64,000 nucleotides of DNA, taken from Candidatus Aminicenantota bacterium (GTDB taxonomy: Bacteria; Acidobacteriota; Aminicenantia; Aminicenantales; UBA4085). The position numbers were made by a program, and so were the translations under genes. Location of the stretch: the NCBI GenBank assembly GCA_003141555.1, contig PLMN01000007.1:132514-196513 (forward strand). Reading direction: 5' to 3'. Shown piece by piece: positions 16,419-24,912 of the stretch. Every line of letters starts with the position of its first letter. Within the stretch, counting starts at the first letter, position 1. Under the pieces are notes generated by a model. It saw nothing but the letters and a program-made list of their open reading frames with translations, was not told the origin of the DNA and made no database searches.

Positions 16419-17387
16419 ATGCGCGCATTCATCACGGGAGCCTCGGGATTCGTCGGGAGCCATCTGGCCGCCCGCCTGGTCCGCGACGGGTGGCAAGTGA
16501 GCGCTTTGGTTCACAGCCGTGCGGTCGATTCGGCGGAGGGGATCGAGCGCGTCGAGGGCGACATCCGCGACGCCGCCCTGCTCGCCGCGGCGATGAAGGG
16601 CGCGGACGTTCTCTTCCATCTGGCCTCCGCGCTCGGCGCCTCGCGCCTCGGCGAGGAGGGGTTCCGGGCGATTAACGCCGGCGGGACGCGGGCCGCACTC
16701 GCCGCCGCCGGAGAAGCGGGCGTGAAGCGGGTCGTCCACTTCAGCTCCGCGGGCGTCTTGGGACACGTCGCCGAGCGGCGCGCCGCCGCCGAGGACCACG
16801 CGCCGGATCCCCGCGACGCGTATGACCGGACCAAGCTCGAGGGCGAGCGGATCGCACTCGAATTCTCAGGGAAGGGCATGGACGTCGTCGTCCTCCGGCC
16901 CGGCTGGATCTATGGGCCCGGCGACCGCCGCACGCTCAAGCTGTTCCGGGCGGCCGCCCGCAGGCGTATTCCCGTGGTGGGCCGCGGCCGCACGCTTCAG
17001 ACGCCGGTCTACATCGACGACCTGATCGACGGGACGCTCCGGGCCGCGGACAGGGGCCGGGCCGGGGAAATCTACAACCTGGCCGGGACGGAAGTCCTGT
17101 CCGTCAGGGAGATCGTGGCGATCGCCGCCGAAGCCGCGGGCGCAAAACCGATCCGGTTCGGCGTCCCGGCGCTCCCGACCAAAGCCGCGGCCTGGATCCT
17201 GGGCGGGGCGTTCTCGCTCATTGGCCGGGAAGCGCCGCTCAATCTCTCGCGACTGGCCTTCTTCGTCCACCCCAAGCCGCTCGACATCCGCAAGGCCGCG
17301 GCCGAGCTGGGCTATGCGCCCGCTTGGGACTTCCGCCGCGGCGCCGCCGCGACCGTGGCCTGGTACCGGGCGCAGGAGTGGATGTGA
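16419..17387 (+). CDS. NAD(P)-dependent sugar epimerase/dehydratase (extended SDR)
   Basis: 322 aa. The Rossmann motif TGASGFVGSHLAA at the N-terminus, the LFHLASALGAS segment and the Y-x3-K pair in YDRTKLEGE identify an extended short-chain dehydrogenase of the NDP-sugar epimerase/dehydratase group. GWIYGPGDRRTLK and TPVYIDDLIDGTLRA support the substrate-binding half. It starts 4 bases after the previous stop and is cotranscribed with the glycosyltransferases. The exact reaction (4-epimerase, reductase or dehydratase) cannot be told from sequence alone. Confidence 0.88.
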   Translation: MRAFITGASGFVGSHLAARLVRDGWQVSALVHSRAVDSAEGIERVEGDIRDAALLAAAMKGADVLFHLASALGASRLGEEGFRAINAGGTRAALAAAGEAGVKRVVHFSSAGVLGHVAERRAAAEDHAPDPRDAYDRTKLEGERIALEFSGKGMDVVVLRPGWIYGPGDRRTLKLFRAAARRRIPVVGRGRTLQTPVYIDDLIDGTLRAADRGRAGEIYNLAGTEVLSVREIVAIAAEAAGAKPIRFGVPALPTKAAAWILGGAFSLIGREAPLNLSRLAFFVHPKPLDIRKAAAELGYAPAWDFRRGAAATVAWYRAQEWM

Positions 17388-17409
17388 AAAAAAGCTCATG
17401 GCGAAGGGG

Positions 17410-17494
17410 AAATTAGAGACACAATACCTATTACCCTATTTAACCGCCGTATTAGCCGACGAGAATAGGGAAACAGGTATTGTGTCTCCAATTT
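17410..17494. repeat. REP/RAYT-type imperfect inverted repeat (MITE-like)
   Basis: Left arm AAATTAGAGACACAATACCT (17410-17429) and right arm, read as complement, AAATTGGAGACACAATACCT (ending 17494) match at 19 of 20 bases; pairing continues with ATTACCCTATT versus GTTTCCCTATT. The AAATTGGAGACACAATACC end is the kind seen on REP elements mobilised by Y1 (RAYT) transposases. No transposase gene is in the window. Confidence 0.75.
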
Positions 17495-17508
17495 ACGTGT
17501 GCTAGATT
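17480..17508 (+). promoter_or_regulatory. Hybrid promoter: -35 inside the REP element
   Basis: TTGTGT (17480-17485) lies in the right arm of the inverted repeat; after 17 bp comes TAGATT (17503-17508), then 8 bases to the acyltransferase ATG. The same TTGTGT -35 is used at 12461-12466. Confidence 0.45.
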
Positions 17509-17516
17509 ACAAACAA

Positions 17517-18272
17517 ATGGCCCAGGACTTTCCCGGCAGTACCCAGAAGGAGCTTCTCGACGGCGGTCGGTCCCTGTCCTTGAAATATCGCCGTCTGTTT
17601 GTCGGGCGGAAGGGCTTATGGTTCCTGTTCAAGTATGAGCTCGTCAATCTTTTCGTGGCGCCCATGCCGGGGGCGCTCGGCCTGGCCCTTCGTAAAATCT
17701 TCTTCCCCCGGATCCTGAAAAAGGTCGGCCGGGGCGTCATCTTCGGGCGGAACATCACCCTCCGGCATCCGCACAAGATCTCGATCGGGGACAACGTCAC
17801 CATCGACGACAACTCCGTTCTGGACGCCAAGGGCGAGGCGAACGAAGGCCTGACCTTGGGCTCCAACGTCTACGTCGGCCGGAACACGTCCCTGAGCTGC
17901 AAGGAGGGGTCGATCGCAATCGGCGACTACGCCAACATTTCGGCCGACTGCAGCTTCCTAAGCGAGACGAAGATCGCCCTCGGCCGCTATTGCTTCCTCG
18001 CCGGCGGCTGCTACCTCGTCGCCGGAGGCAACCACCCCGTGACCGACACCTCGAAGCCGATCATGTTCCAGCCCTCCGAAGTCAAAGGCGGGATCGCGAT
18101 CGGCGAGGACGTCTGGCTCGGGGCGGGGGTCATCGTCCTCGACGGCGTCACGATCGGCCGCGGGGCCGTGGTCGGCGCGGGGACGGTGGTCGCGGCCTCG
18201 CTCCCCGAATATGCGACGGCGGTCGGCAGCCGCGCCCTCAGGATCGGGGACCGGCGCGGGCTCGGCAAGTGA
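17517..18272 (+). CDS. Left-handed beta-helix acyltransferase (WcaF/maltose O-acetyltransferase-like)
   Basis: 251 aa from the ATG at 17517 (a GTG at 17499 would add six residues). Hexapeptide-repeat turns are visible as HKISIGDNVTIDDNSVLD, LGSNVYVGRNTSLSC, SIAIGDYANISADC and GIAIGEDVWLGAGVIVLDG, then GRGAVVGAGTVVA. The catalytic-type histidine is probably in AGGNHPVTD. It transfers an acetyl or other acyl group from CoA or ACP to a sugar hydroxyl or amine. It belongs by position to the glycan block, although a REP-type repeat now separates it from the epimerase gene. No Shine-Dalgarno is present, consistent with a leaderless start. Confidence 0.87.
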   Translation: MAQDFPGSTQKELLDGGRSLSLKYRRLFVGRKGLWFLFKYELVNLFVAPMPGALGLALRKIFFPRILKKVGRGVIFGRNITLRHPHKISIGDNVTIDDNSVLDAKGEANEGLTLGSNVYVGRNTSLSCKEGSIAIGDYANISADCSFLSETKIALGRYCFLAGGCYLVAGGNHPVTDTSKPIMFQPSEVKGGIAIGEDVWLGAGVIVLDGVTIGRGAVVGAGTVVAASLPEYATAVGSRALRIGDRRGLGK

Positions 18273-18283
18273 TGGGTTTCCCG

Positions 18284-18312
18284 TCATCCCGAGTTTTGCG
18301 AGGGATCCCCCT
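18284..18312. repeat. Dispersed repeat fragment (GTCATCCCGAG...GCGAGGGATCC type), copy A
   Basis: The 29-bp stretch begins GTCATCCCGAG and ends GCGAGGGATCC. A second diverged copy lies at 38748-38774. It resembles a short repeat scattered in intergenic regions of many bacterial genomes. Confidence 0.5.
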
Positions 18313-18320
18313 GCGGCCTA

Positions 18321-18398
18321 GGAATTCGGTGAGACGATGGGCGGGAATCGGTGACACGAACCCAATTCCAGAGAATTGGGATCGCGTCACCGAATCCC
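18321..18398 (-). repeat. 56-bp palindromic repeat, copy 1 (inverted orientation) with a partial arm
   Basis: The 42-bp core 18350-18391 is the exact reverse complement of the core of copy 4 (36636-36677). A solitary partial arm, GGAATTCGGTGA, sits just upstream at 18321-18332, as in BIME-type arrangements. The repeat lies in the 234-bp gap between the acyltransferase and S8 protease genes. Confidence 0.85.
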
Positions 18399-18506
18399 GG
18401 CGGTTCGTTGGGTTCGCATCACCTACGTCCGCATGTCATCGGATTCAGCCAACCGACTAACCTTTTTCCTGCCTCCATGATAATTAAGTCATGGAGAACA
18501 TTCGGC

Positions 18507-19763
18507 ATGAAAAACCAGTATAAAATATTTTCCGTCCTCCTCGCCGCAGCGCTCGTGTTCGCCGCCGCCTCCCGGCCCCCCGCCCCGCTCGACGCCGGCC
18601 AGGCCGCGCCGCCGCGCATCATTCCCAACGATCCGTTCTTCAAATATCAGGTGAGCTTCCTGAATCCCGGCGGGAAGATCGTCATCGAGCGGACGTCGAC
18701 CAAACCCTCGCCGGTGACATTCGACGCCGTCGCCGGGATCGACGCCGACATCACCCGAGCCTGGACGATTTCAACCGGCAGCAAAAAGATCGTCGTGGCC
18801 CTTTTGGACGACGGCTTCTTCTACGATCACGAAGACCTGACCGGCAACATCTGGGCCAACCCCGGCGAATCCGGGTTGGACGCCTCCGGGCATCCTAAGG
18901 AAACCAACGGGATCGACGACGACGGCAACGGCTATGTCGACGACGTGATGGGCTGGGACTTCGCCTTCGACGACCCCGATCCGGATTGCTACATTTTCGA
19001 CGGAAGGCGAACGGACCGCATCCAGCCCTACTGGCACAGCATATCCGCGCTGGGCATCATCGGAGCCCGCGGGAACAACGGAATCGGCGTCGCCGGCATC
19101 AACTGGGACGTGTCGATGATGCTCCTCAAGATCGGCGCCCAAGGAGGAGCCGAATCGCAAAAGGAGCGCCCCGGACGCGCGGCCCGGGCCATCCGCTACG
19201 CGGCGGACAACGGCGCCCGGGTCATCAATTGGAGCGGATTCGTCAACGATCCAACGCCCGCGGCCCTGGCCGAGCTCAAGACGGCGATCGAGTATGCCGG
19301 ACGCAAGAACGTGCTGCTCGTCGTAGGCGCGGGGAATTCCGGACTGGACATCGACCGCCCCGAGAACGCAACGTATCCGGCCAGCTTTCCCGACGATAAC
19401 ATTCTGACCGTGGCCATGATCGATTTCCGGGGCGATCTCGTCCGCTACACGGCCGGGGATCGGGTCTTGGGATCGAACTTCGGCGCGCGGAACGTCGACA
19501 TCGCCGCCCTCGACGAGAATTTCTCGACGTTCCTCCAGGACGGGCGGAGCGCCTACCGTTTGGCGGAAGGGACGTCGAACAGCGCTCCGGTCGTCACCGG
19601 CATCGCCGCCTTGACCCTCTCGGTCCGGCCCGATTTGAGCGCCACGGCCCTGAAAAAGATTCTGTTGGACAGCGCGACGCGCCTGCCCACGCTCGAGGGC
19701 AAAGTCGCTTGTGGGGGGATGGTCAACGCTTATGCGGCGTTGCGGGCGGCCGGAAATCGGTGA
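18507..19763 (+). CDS. Secreted subtilisin-like (S8) serine protease
   Basis: 418 aa from the ATG at 18507, 10 bases after GGAG. The signal peptide is MKNQYKIFSVLLAAALVFAA. The catalytic triad is visible: Asp in VALLDDGFFYDHEDL, His in YWHSISALGIIGARGNNG, and Ser in EGTSNSAPVVTGIAAL, with the oxyanion Asn region in VVGAGNSG. NGIDDDGNGYVDD inserted after the Asp motif looks like a Ca-binding loop. It is predicted to be exported and to degrade extracellular protein. The stop codon lies inside palindromic repeat copy 2, so the repeat defines the C-terminus. In-frame starts upstream (to 18351) fall in repeat copy 1 and were rejected. Confidence 0.9.
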   Translation: MKNQYKIFSVLLAAALVFAAASRPPAPLDAGQAAPPRIIPNDPFFKYQVSFLNPGGKIVIERTSTKPSPVTFDAVAGIDADITRAWTISTGSKKIVVALLDDGFFYDHEDLTGNIWANPGESGLDASGHPKETNGIDDDGNGYVDDVMGWDFAFDDPDPDCYIFDGRRTDRIQPYWHSISALGIIGARGNNGIGVAGINWDVSMMLLKIGAQGGAESQKERPGRAARAIRYAADNGARVINWSGFVNDPTPAALAELKTAIEYAGRKNVLLVVGAGNSGLDIDRPENATYPASFPDDNILTVAMIDFRGDLVRYTAGDRVLGSNFGARNVDIAALDENFSTFLQDGRSAYRLAEGTSNSAPVVTGIAALTLSVRPDLSATALKKILLDSATRLPTLEGKVACGGMVNAYAALRAAGNR

Positions 19764-19809
19764 CGCGATCCCAATTCTCTTGATTTGGGTTCGTGCCACC
19801 GATTTCCGG
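19750..19809 (+). repeat. 56-bp palindromic repeat, copy 2 (overlaps S8 protease stop)
   Basis: Perfect outer arms CCGGAAATCGGTG and CACCGATTTCCGG flank a core related to copies 3 and 4. The TGA stop of the upstream protease (19761-19763) is formed by the GGTGAC motif of the left arm. Confidence 0.85.
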
Positions 19810-19833
19810 TCCATCGAACGCTTTTGCCTCATC

Positions 19834-19851
19834 GCCCCGCGTTCGCGGGGC
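19834..19851. terminator. Hairpin between convergent genes
   Basis: GCCCCGC-GTTC-GCGGGGC is a perfect 7-bp stem with a 4-base loop between the S8 protease (+) and kinase (-) stops. Only a weak T-run follows (CTTCTCG), so it is at best a modest terminator. Confidence 0.45.
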
Positions 19852-19868
19852 TTCTCGCAACGGCACTT

Positions 19869-22601
19869 TTACCGCGCGACGGGTGTCACCAGAAAAATGT
19901 TCCCCGTGATTTCGTCGACCGTGAACACGATCTTGTCCGCGGCCACGTCGATAAATCCGCCGCCCTTGGGAAAATTCAGGTTGGTGTGCTCACCCCGCGA
20001 AAAGAAAACCGCCTGGGCATCGCCTAAGGGCTTTTTGGCCTGAGGATCGAACTTCTGGGCATAGAGGCCGCAGCGTCCGCTTTTTTCGGACAGATAATAG
20101 ACGTAGCGCCCGTTGGGAGACCAGCGGGGATTGCTGAGATAGTGGTCGCTTTGGATCAGCGGGATGACGGCCGAAGCCTGTCCCGCGCCGATCGGAACGA
20201 CTGAGATCGCCACCCTCCCGTCAGGCAGACCCGTGCGAATCACGGCCCAGCGGTTGTCGGCCGACAGGCTGCCATCATTCAGAAATCCGGCGGGAAGAGC
20301 GAGAAGAAGGGCGTTTTCCCCCGTCTTGAGGTTCCGTTTGGCCAGCTCGGTGGATTTCGCCTGGACGAGCACAAAATTGGGATCGAAAAAGAAATCCAGC
20401 ACCCGGCCGATTTCGCCCACGTCCGTTCCGGCGGTCGATCCCGCCGGAACGACGAACGTCCGCCATTTGCCCGCGACCATTTCCCGATAGGCGAGGAAGG
20501 CCCCGTCGGGGCTCAGCCGGGGATTCTGGCCGAAATTGACGTTCAGTCCCTGAAGGGGTAGGATCGTCTCCCGTCCGCTCGACAAATCCCGCCAGCGGAG
20601 TTCGAGCCGCCCCCCCTGCAGGCCGCCGAAGGCGGTGAACGCCAGCTTGGTCCCATCGCGGGAGATGGAGGGATTGAACTTCTGCATGGTATCCTGGGTG
20701 ATCTTGCGGAAGTCCGTCGAGACGAACGCCTCGTCGGGCCGGGCCGCGACGCTCCAGGCGTCGATCGCCGCGTTGGCCAGCATGTAGGCGATGCGGCCGT
20801 CCCTCGTCGCGGACAGCATGATTTTCATCCCGGGTCCGCCGGTCACGGCCGCAACCGGCCCCGTGATCTGCCGGGATTTCGGGTCGATCGATGCCCGGAA
20901 GACATTCACGCCTTCGATCGTCGTCCCCGAGACATAATAAATGTCATTCCCCAGCCAGACGCTGGGATACCGCACGGCGGGCGCTAGAGCCAGATTGGCC
21001 ACGGCCCTCGTCCTCACGGGTTCTCCCCCCTCGATCGGAAGGACCCACCAATCCGCGGAGGCCGGGTCGGCGTCGAGCGCCCCGTCGAACAGCAGAGCCT
21101 TTCCGTCCGGAGACCAGACCGGCGCCGCCCCCTGGCTGACAAAACCCGTCCTGAACTCCGGATGGAACGGGCGCGGCGCCCCGCCTTTGGCCGGGACCAA
21201 GTAAAGGTCGAAAAGCCGGGACTCGAGAGAAGCGGGAATGACGACATAGGCGATCTGCGACCCGTCCGGAGAAAAACGAGGCGCGGTCCCGGCATCGGCG
21301 ATCCGCCGGGCATCGCCTCCCAGGACATCGATCATGTAGATCCCACCGCCGTTGCGCTCGGACCGGAAGACGATTTTCGTCCCGTCGGGCGAAAAGTCCG
21401 GGTACCAGTCGTTGCCCGGAGAATTGGTCAGACGGAGCGGCTTGCCCCCCGAGACCTGCTGCACCCACAGGTCGAGGGTCCCGTCTCCCTCCCGGTCCGA
21501 AGCATAGGCCACCATTTTCCCGTCCGGCGATAGCGCCGGCGTCGTCGTCATGCCCGGGTCGAAGGTCAGTCGGGTGCTTTCGAAAGCAGCTTCCTTCTTC
21601 GACGGTTTGAAGACAAAAACGCGGAGCAGGCTGGCCGCGGCCGCAAGACCGAGAACCGCTCCCGCGATGCCGAGAGCGAGGGCGGCATGACGCTTTTTAC
21701 CGCGCGCCGCGGGCCCGGCCGCCGGGAGCTTCCCCGATTCGGAATCCTCCTTCATATCTTGAAGAGCGACCTTAAGATCGGAGATCGTCTGCCAGCGCCG
21801 CTGGGGGTCCTTCCGCAGGCAGCGGGCCAGGAGGCGCTCGGCTTCGGCCGGGATGGCCTCGTTGATGTCCGAAGCGGGGCGCGGGTCGTCGTTGAGGACG
21901 GCGGCCAGCGTCTTCATCCGGCTCTCCCGCTGAAAGGCGCGCTGGCCGGTGAGCATCTCGTAGAGGAGGACGCCGAACGAGAAGATGTCGGAGCGGGCGT
22001 CGACCGCCCCGCCCTCGGCCTGCTCGGGCGACATATAGGCCGCGGTGCCGACGGCGAAACCCTCCTCGGTCCGCGGCTTTTCGGCCTGGGCGAGGGTCAT
22101 GGTCTGCGGGCTCGCCGCGGCGAGGGACGGTTCGGCCAGCTTGGCCAGCCCGAAATCGAGGATCTTGACCAGCCCCCCCGAGGTGACCATGACGTTGGTC
22201 GGCTTGAGATCGCGGTGGACGATCCCCGCGGCGTGGGCCTTGGCCAAGCCGTCGGCAATCTGGATCGCGTAGCCGAGGGCCGGGCCGAGCTTCATCCCGC
22301 GGCGGCCGATGAGGTGGTCGAGGGACGGACCGTCCACATGCTCCATAACGATGAAATCGACGCCCCGGTCCGAGGCGATGTCGTGGATGACGACGATGTT
22401 GGGGTGATGGAGGGCGGAAGCGGCCTTGGCCTCGAGGACGAAGCGCCGCTTCCGCTCGGGGTCCGCAATCTTATCGGCCGGCAGGATCTTGATGGCCACG
22501 GGGCGGTCGAGATGGGTGTCGACGGCTTTGTAGACAACGCCCATCCCACCCTCGCCGATCTTTTCGACGATGCGGTAGTGCAGGAGAGTCTGGCCGATCA
22601 T
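19869..22601 (-). CDS. Membrane Ser/Thr protein kinase with C-terminal PD40/TolB-like beta-propeller
   Basis: 910 aa from the ATG at 22601 (a GTG at 22607 would overlap the upstream stop). The Hanks kinase domain spans about residues 9-275: IGEGGMGVVYKA, catalytic lysine in VAIKIL, HRDLKPTN, DFGLAK and SPEQAEGGAVD. A basic juxtamembrane stretch and one membrane helix (LALGIAGAVLGLAAAASLL) follow. An extracytoplasmic region then holds repeated TolB-like blades such as PALSPDGKMVAYASDREG, FSPDGTKIVFRSERNG and RWSPNGRYVYYLSEKSG. This fusion is very common in Acidobacteriota-type genomes. Likely a sensor kinase whose propeller binds an unknown ligand; targets unknown. Confidence 0.93.
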   Translation of the reverse strand: MIGQTLLHYRIVEKIGEGGMGVVYKAVDTHLDRPVAIKILPADKIADPERKRRFVLEAKAASALHHPNIVVIHDIASDRGVDFIVMEHVDGPSLDHLIGRRGMKLGPALGYAIQIADGLAKAHAAGIVHRDLKPTNVMVTSGGLVKILDFGLAKLAEPSLAAASPQTMTLAQAEKPRTEEGFAVGTAAYMSPEQAEGGAVDARSDIFSFGVLLYEMLTGQRAFQRESRMKTLAAVLNDDPRPASDINEAIPAEAERLLARCLRKDPQRRWQTISDLKVALQDMKEDSESGKLPAAGPAARGKKRHAALALGIAGAVLGLAAAASLLRVFVFKPSKKEAAFESTRLTFDPGMTTTPALSPDGKMVAYASDREGDGTLDLWVQQVSGGKPLRLTNSPGNDWYPDFSPDGTKIVFRSERNGGGIYMIDVLGGDARRIADAGTAPRFSPDGSQIAYVVIPASLESRLFDLYLVPAKGGAPRPFHPEFRTGFVSQGAAPVWSPDGKALLFDGALDADPASADWWVLPIEGGEPVRTRAVANLALAPAVRYPSVWLGNDIYYVSGTTIEGVNVFRASIDPKSRQITGPVAAVTGGPGMKIMLSATRDGRIAYMLANAAIDAWSVAARPDEAFVSTDFRKITQDTMQKFNPSISRDGTKLAFTAFGGLQGGRLELRWRDLSSGRETILPLQGLNVNFGQNPRLSPDGAFLAYREMVAGKWRTFVVPAGSTAGTDVGEIGRVLDFFFDPNFVLVQAKSTELAKRNLKTGENALLLALPAGFLNDGSLSADNRWAVIRTGLPDGRVAISVVPIGAGQASAVIPLIQSDHYLSNPRWSPNGRYVYYLSEKSGRCGLYAQKFDPQAKKPLGDAQAVFFSRGEHTNLNFPKGGGFIDVAADKIVFTVDEITGNIFLVTPVAR

Positions 22602-22603
22602 GG

Positions 22604-23020
22604 TCACGGACGCTTTTCCCCCCTGAGACTCTTATAAGCCGGGGCGGCGGGGGAAGTCAATATGAGCGCGTCCTTGCGCGGCCGGCTCAAGGATTTGACC
22701 GCGCACTCGCGCGTCAGGGCCTGGGACCGGCTCCCGCACTCTTCGCGATAAACCAGGGCGACGGGGCGGCGGGTGCGCGTATAGCGCGAGGCTTTCCCTT
22801 TCTGATGGGCGAGGAACCGGCGGTCGATGTCGTTGGTCACGCCGGTGTAAAGGGACCCATCGCCGCATTTCAGGATGTAAAGGGACCAGACTGGTGCGGG
22901 AACGGGGATTGTTTTAGCCTTGGCCTTGGCACGGGATTTGGTCCCGGTCGCGCTTAAATACGATGCATGCTCCTCTTTTACCTTCATCCCTCGGAGCATG
23001 CGGCGGTACTTTGGCTTCAT
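22604..23020 (-). CDS. GIY-YIG family nuclease-like protein (YhbQ/UPF0213-like) with basic N-terminal tail
   Basis: 138 aa from the ATG at 23020 (MKPKYRRMLRG...). The GIY-YIG core is LYILKCGDGSLYTG, followed by TNDIDRRFLAHQKGKASRYTR and REECGSRSQALTRECAVKSL. Arg and Glu positions match small stand-alone UPF0213 nucleases. A lysine-rich stretch of about 50 residues (SRAKAKAKTIPVPAP) precedes the core and is unusual for the family. The stop overlaps a possible GTG start of the kinase gene. An alternative start at 23071 would extend into palindromic repeat copy 3 and was not used. The biological role of these proteins is poorly defined. Confidence 0.83.
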   Translation of the reverse strand: MKPKYRRMLRGMKVKEEHASYLSATGTKSRAKAKAKTIPVPAPVWSLYILKCGDGSLYTGVTNDIDRRFLAHQKGKASRYTRTRRPVALVYREECGSRSQALTRECAVKSLSRPRKDALILTSPAAPAYKSLRGEKRP

Positions 23021-23046
23021 GGAACCAAAATTATCGCCCGGAGCGC

Positions 23047-23106
23047 GGGGAATTTGGTGACGCGATCGCAATTCTCTTGAATTGCGTTCGTGTCACCGAT
23101 TTCCCC
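23047..23106 (+). repeat. 56-bp palindromic repeat, copy 3 (compensatory inner pair)
   Basis: Outer arms GGGGAATTTGGTGAC / GTCACCGATTTCCCC. The inner stem is GCAATTC / GAATTGC instead of CCAATTC / GAATTGG, a paired change that preserves the hairpin. It fills most of the gap between the GIY-YIG start and the DUF2779 stop. Confidence 0.85.
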
Positions 23107-23119
23107 CTGGTTATGCAGA

Positions 23120-24595
23120 TCAGCAAATCTTCCCCAACTCCTCAACAATCCTTATCATCCCCATCGTGTCCAGCCCGCAATACTCTTCGAGCTGTTTGCG
23201 GACGCGCGCCCGCTCCGCCTCATCGGCGCCGCCGAACGTCACCCGGAGGTATTCGCGGCTAGCCGTCTCGCCGTCGGCGATGTCGAGCGATTCGTAGCCC
23301 GCACCGGTCAGGGCGGGCAGGACCGCCTTGAGCGAGGCACTCCCGGATTGAGACGGATGGTAGAAAGCGAACGCGCGGAACGGCGCCAGCAAGTCGACGA
23401 ACCGAAGCTGCGCGCCATTCCACCAATCCGCATACTCGGGGCAGGCTTCCACGGCCAGGTTCAAGACGCTCTTTTCGAAGGCCGCGTTATAGGCGACGAT
23501 GGAGCCCGAATCGCCGAGCTTGTCCTTCAAGAGCCTTAGGACCTCGGGATTCGGATTGCTCCGGCCCTCGGACAGATACGAGTGATGGACGGGGGCCGCC
23601 CCCAGCGCCGGAACGATATCGAGCGAGAACTGGAATGGGACTTTCTGATAGGGCCGGACGTCGTCGAAGAGGGGGATCGCCGTCTGGAACGTCTCGAAAT
23701 CGAGGAAATGAAGAGGATAGGCCAGTGTATCGAGAAACGCCCGGATCGCTTCCGGATCGACATGCCGGCTTCCCGACCGCACAGCCTCGAGCTGGATCTT
23801 CTGCTTCTCGTTCAAGCCGGCCGTATCCGGGACGTCCGCGATTTTCAAGATCCCCTGATGGATCATTTCGAACGCTTTTTCCTTGTTGAATCCGGCGAGC
23901 GTCAGAGGATTATCCTCGGGAAGAAAGCCCCAGCACATCTCCTGGAGGATGCACGCGTAAGGGTCGTCGCACTGCGGGCCGATGGCGATGTCCGGCATCT
24001 GTTTTTGGCGGATCACGCTCACGAGCTCGGCCAAGTTCGGCTCGACGCAGGGCGAAAGGGAGGCGACTCGTTCGGTCACGTCTTCCTGTTCGAAGAGCTT
24101 GCCGACCTCGATCTTCCCCCGGCGGACATATTCCGTATTGATATGCATCAGGATGCACTTCCGGATACGGAGGCCCGAACCCTCCACGACGTATTTCTGC
24201 AGGGCCAGGTCTTCGATATGAACGGGTTTGACATCGGTCGAGCTCTTGACCTCGATGAGGTCCCACGTCCCATCCTCGACGGGGTTGATGATGTCGGTCC
24301 GGGCAAAGCCGTTTCCGAAGCTGAAGGCCGCCTCGTACAAAGGGACTCTCTTCTTCAGGGCTTCGCCCGTTCGATCGAGCAGGAGGGCGTATTTCCAGGG
24401 ATCACCCTCGATCTCGATCCCGTCGGGAAAGAGACTCTTCGCCAGGTGCCCGACCTCGTGGCCCTGGTCGAAGATCGCCTGGGTCGAGGCGTCATAGGGC
24501 GGGACTTTAGCCTTGTCGTTGTAAAGGACCCAAATGAGCTTATGGCACTGCAACCCGTTCAAATATTTGGATTTGGAGACCGATTGCAAACGCAT
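23120..24595 (-). CDS. DUF2779-type protein: Cas4/RecB-like nuclease domain plus DnaQ-like exonuclease domain
   Basis: 491 aa. The N-terminal half has a RecB/Cas4-like PD-(D/E)XK site (D101, then LIEVKSS with E115 and K117). It also has a cysteine set resembling a 4Fe-4S nuclease: C17 near the N-terminus and three cysteines spaced C-x5-C-x5-C in CDDPYACILQEMC. The C-terminal half looks like an RNase H-fold 3'-5' exonuclease: HFLDFETF, SIVAYNAAFEKSVL and YCGLDTMGMIRIV supply the acidic residues. The architecture matches DUF2779, found sporadically, often in accessory regions. Probably DNA repair or defence; no substrate is known. Base composition is closer to the host than the AT-rich genes beside it. 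Confidence 0.78.
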   Translation of the reverse strand: MRLQSVSKSKYLNGLQCHKLIWVLYNDKAKVPPYDASTQAIFDQGHEVGHLAKSLFPDGIEIEGDPWKYALLLDRTGEALKKRVPLYEAAFSFGNGFARTDIINPVEDGTWDLIEVKSSTDVKPVHIEDLALQKYVVEGSGLRIRKCILMHINTEYVRRGKIEVGKLFEQEDVTERVASLSPCVEPNLAELVSVIRQKQMPDIAIGPQCDDPYACILQEMCWGFLPEDNPLTLAGFNKEKAFEMIHQGILKIADVPDTAGLNEKQKIQLEAVRSGSRHVDPEAIRAFLDTLAYPLHFLDFETFQTAIPLFDDVRPYQKVPFQFSLDIVPALGAAPVHHSYLSEGRSNPNPEVLRLLKDKLGDSGSIVAYNAAFEKSVLNLAVEACPEYADWWNGAQLRFVDLLAPFRAFAFYHPSQSGSASLKAVLPALTGAGYESLDIADGETASREYLRVTFGGADEAERARVRKQLEEYCGLDTMGMIRIVEELGKIC

Positions 24596-24868
24596 AGTTC
24601 GCTATTTATTGCCAAAATCATATACACATAGAATGTCGAACAGGTCCCTGGGTAGGCGAAGAAGAGCATTGAGCCTTAAAACTCTTTGCAACTTCGTATC
24701 CAATGCAACTTATTACGAATAAGCTAAGCGAACTTGGTTTCCACATTTACCCATTGTTCTATTTCTGTTATCAGATCCTTATCATAATAAAAATAATATT
24801 GAAATCCGCCTGAACACTGATTTCGCATCAGCCCTTTCACCGTAATTACAATATTGGAGGATATCCGC
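24596..24868. other. AT-rich gap between DUF2779 and the RRM protein
   Basis: The base composition switches here from GC-rich to AT-rich. No confident gene is visible apart from a doubtful 62-aa minus-strand ORF (24724-24912). This is the left boundary of the AT-rich segment. No att-like direct repeat or tRNA was recognised. Confidence 0.5.
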
Positions 24869-24912
24869 TCATTTAGGCTCAGCCGGACGTGCGACAATTT
24901 TTCGCCCTTCAA
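24724..24912 (-). CDS. Possible small 62-aa protein overlapping the end of the RRM gene
   Basis: From a TTG at 24912 the frame encodes 62 aa with a plausible composition (GGFQYYFYYDKDLITEIEQW). It overlaps the last 44 bases of the 889-aa gene in another frame. It could be a coupled small gene, a remnant of a longer C-terminus lost by frameshift, or chance in AT-rich DNA. No family was recognised and no ribosome site is clear. Confidence 0.25.
   Translation of the reverse strand: MKGEKLSHVRLSLNERISSNIVITVKGLMRNQCSGGFQYYFYYDKDLITEIEQWVNVETKFA

Noticed and set aside
18343-23106. CRISPR array from the three nearby palindromic copies
   Set aside because: Spacing is kilobases, copies are in different orientations and no regular spacers or cas genes exist.
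24534-24722. 62-codon plus frame at the left edge of the AT-rich segment
   Set aside because: Mostly antisense to DUF2779; no ribosome site or family signal.
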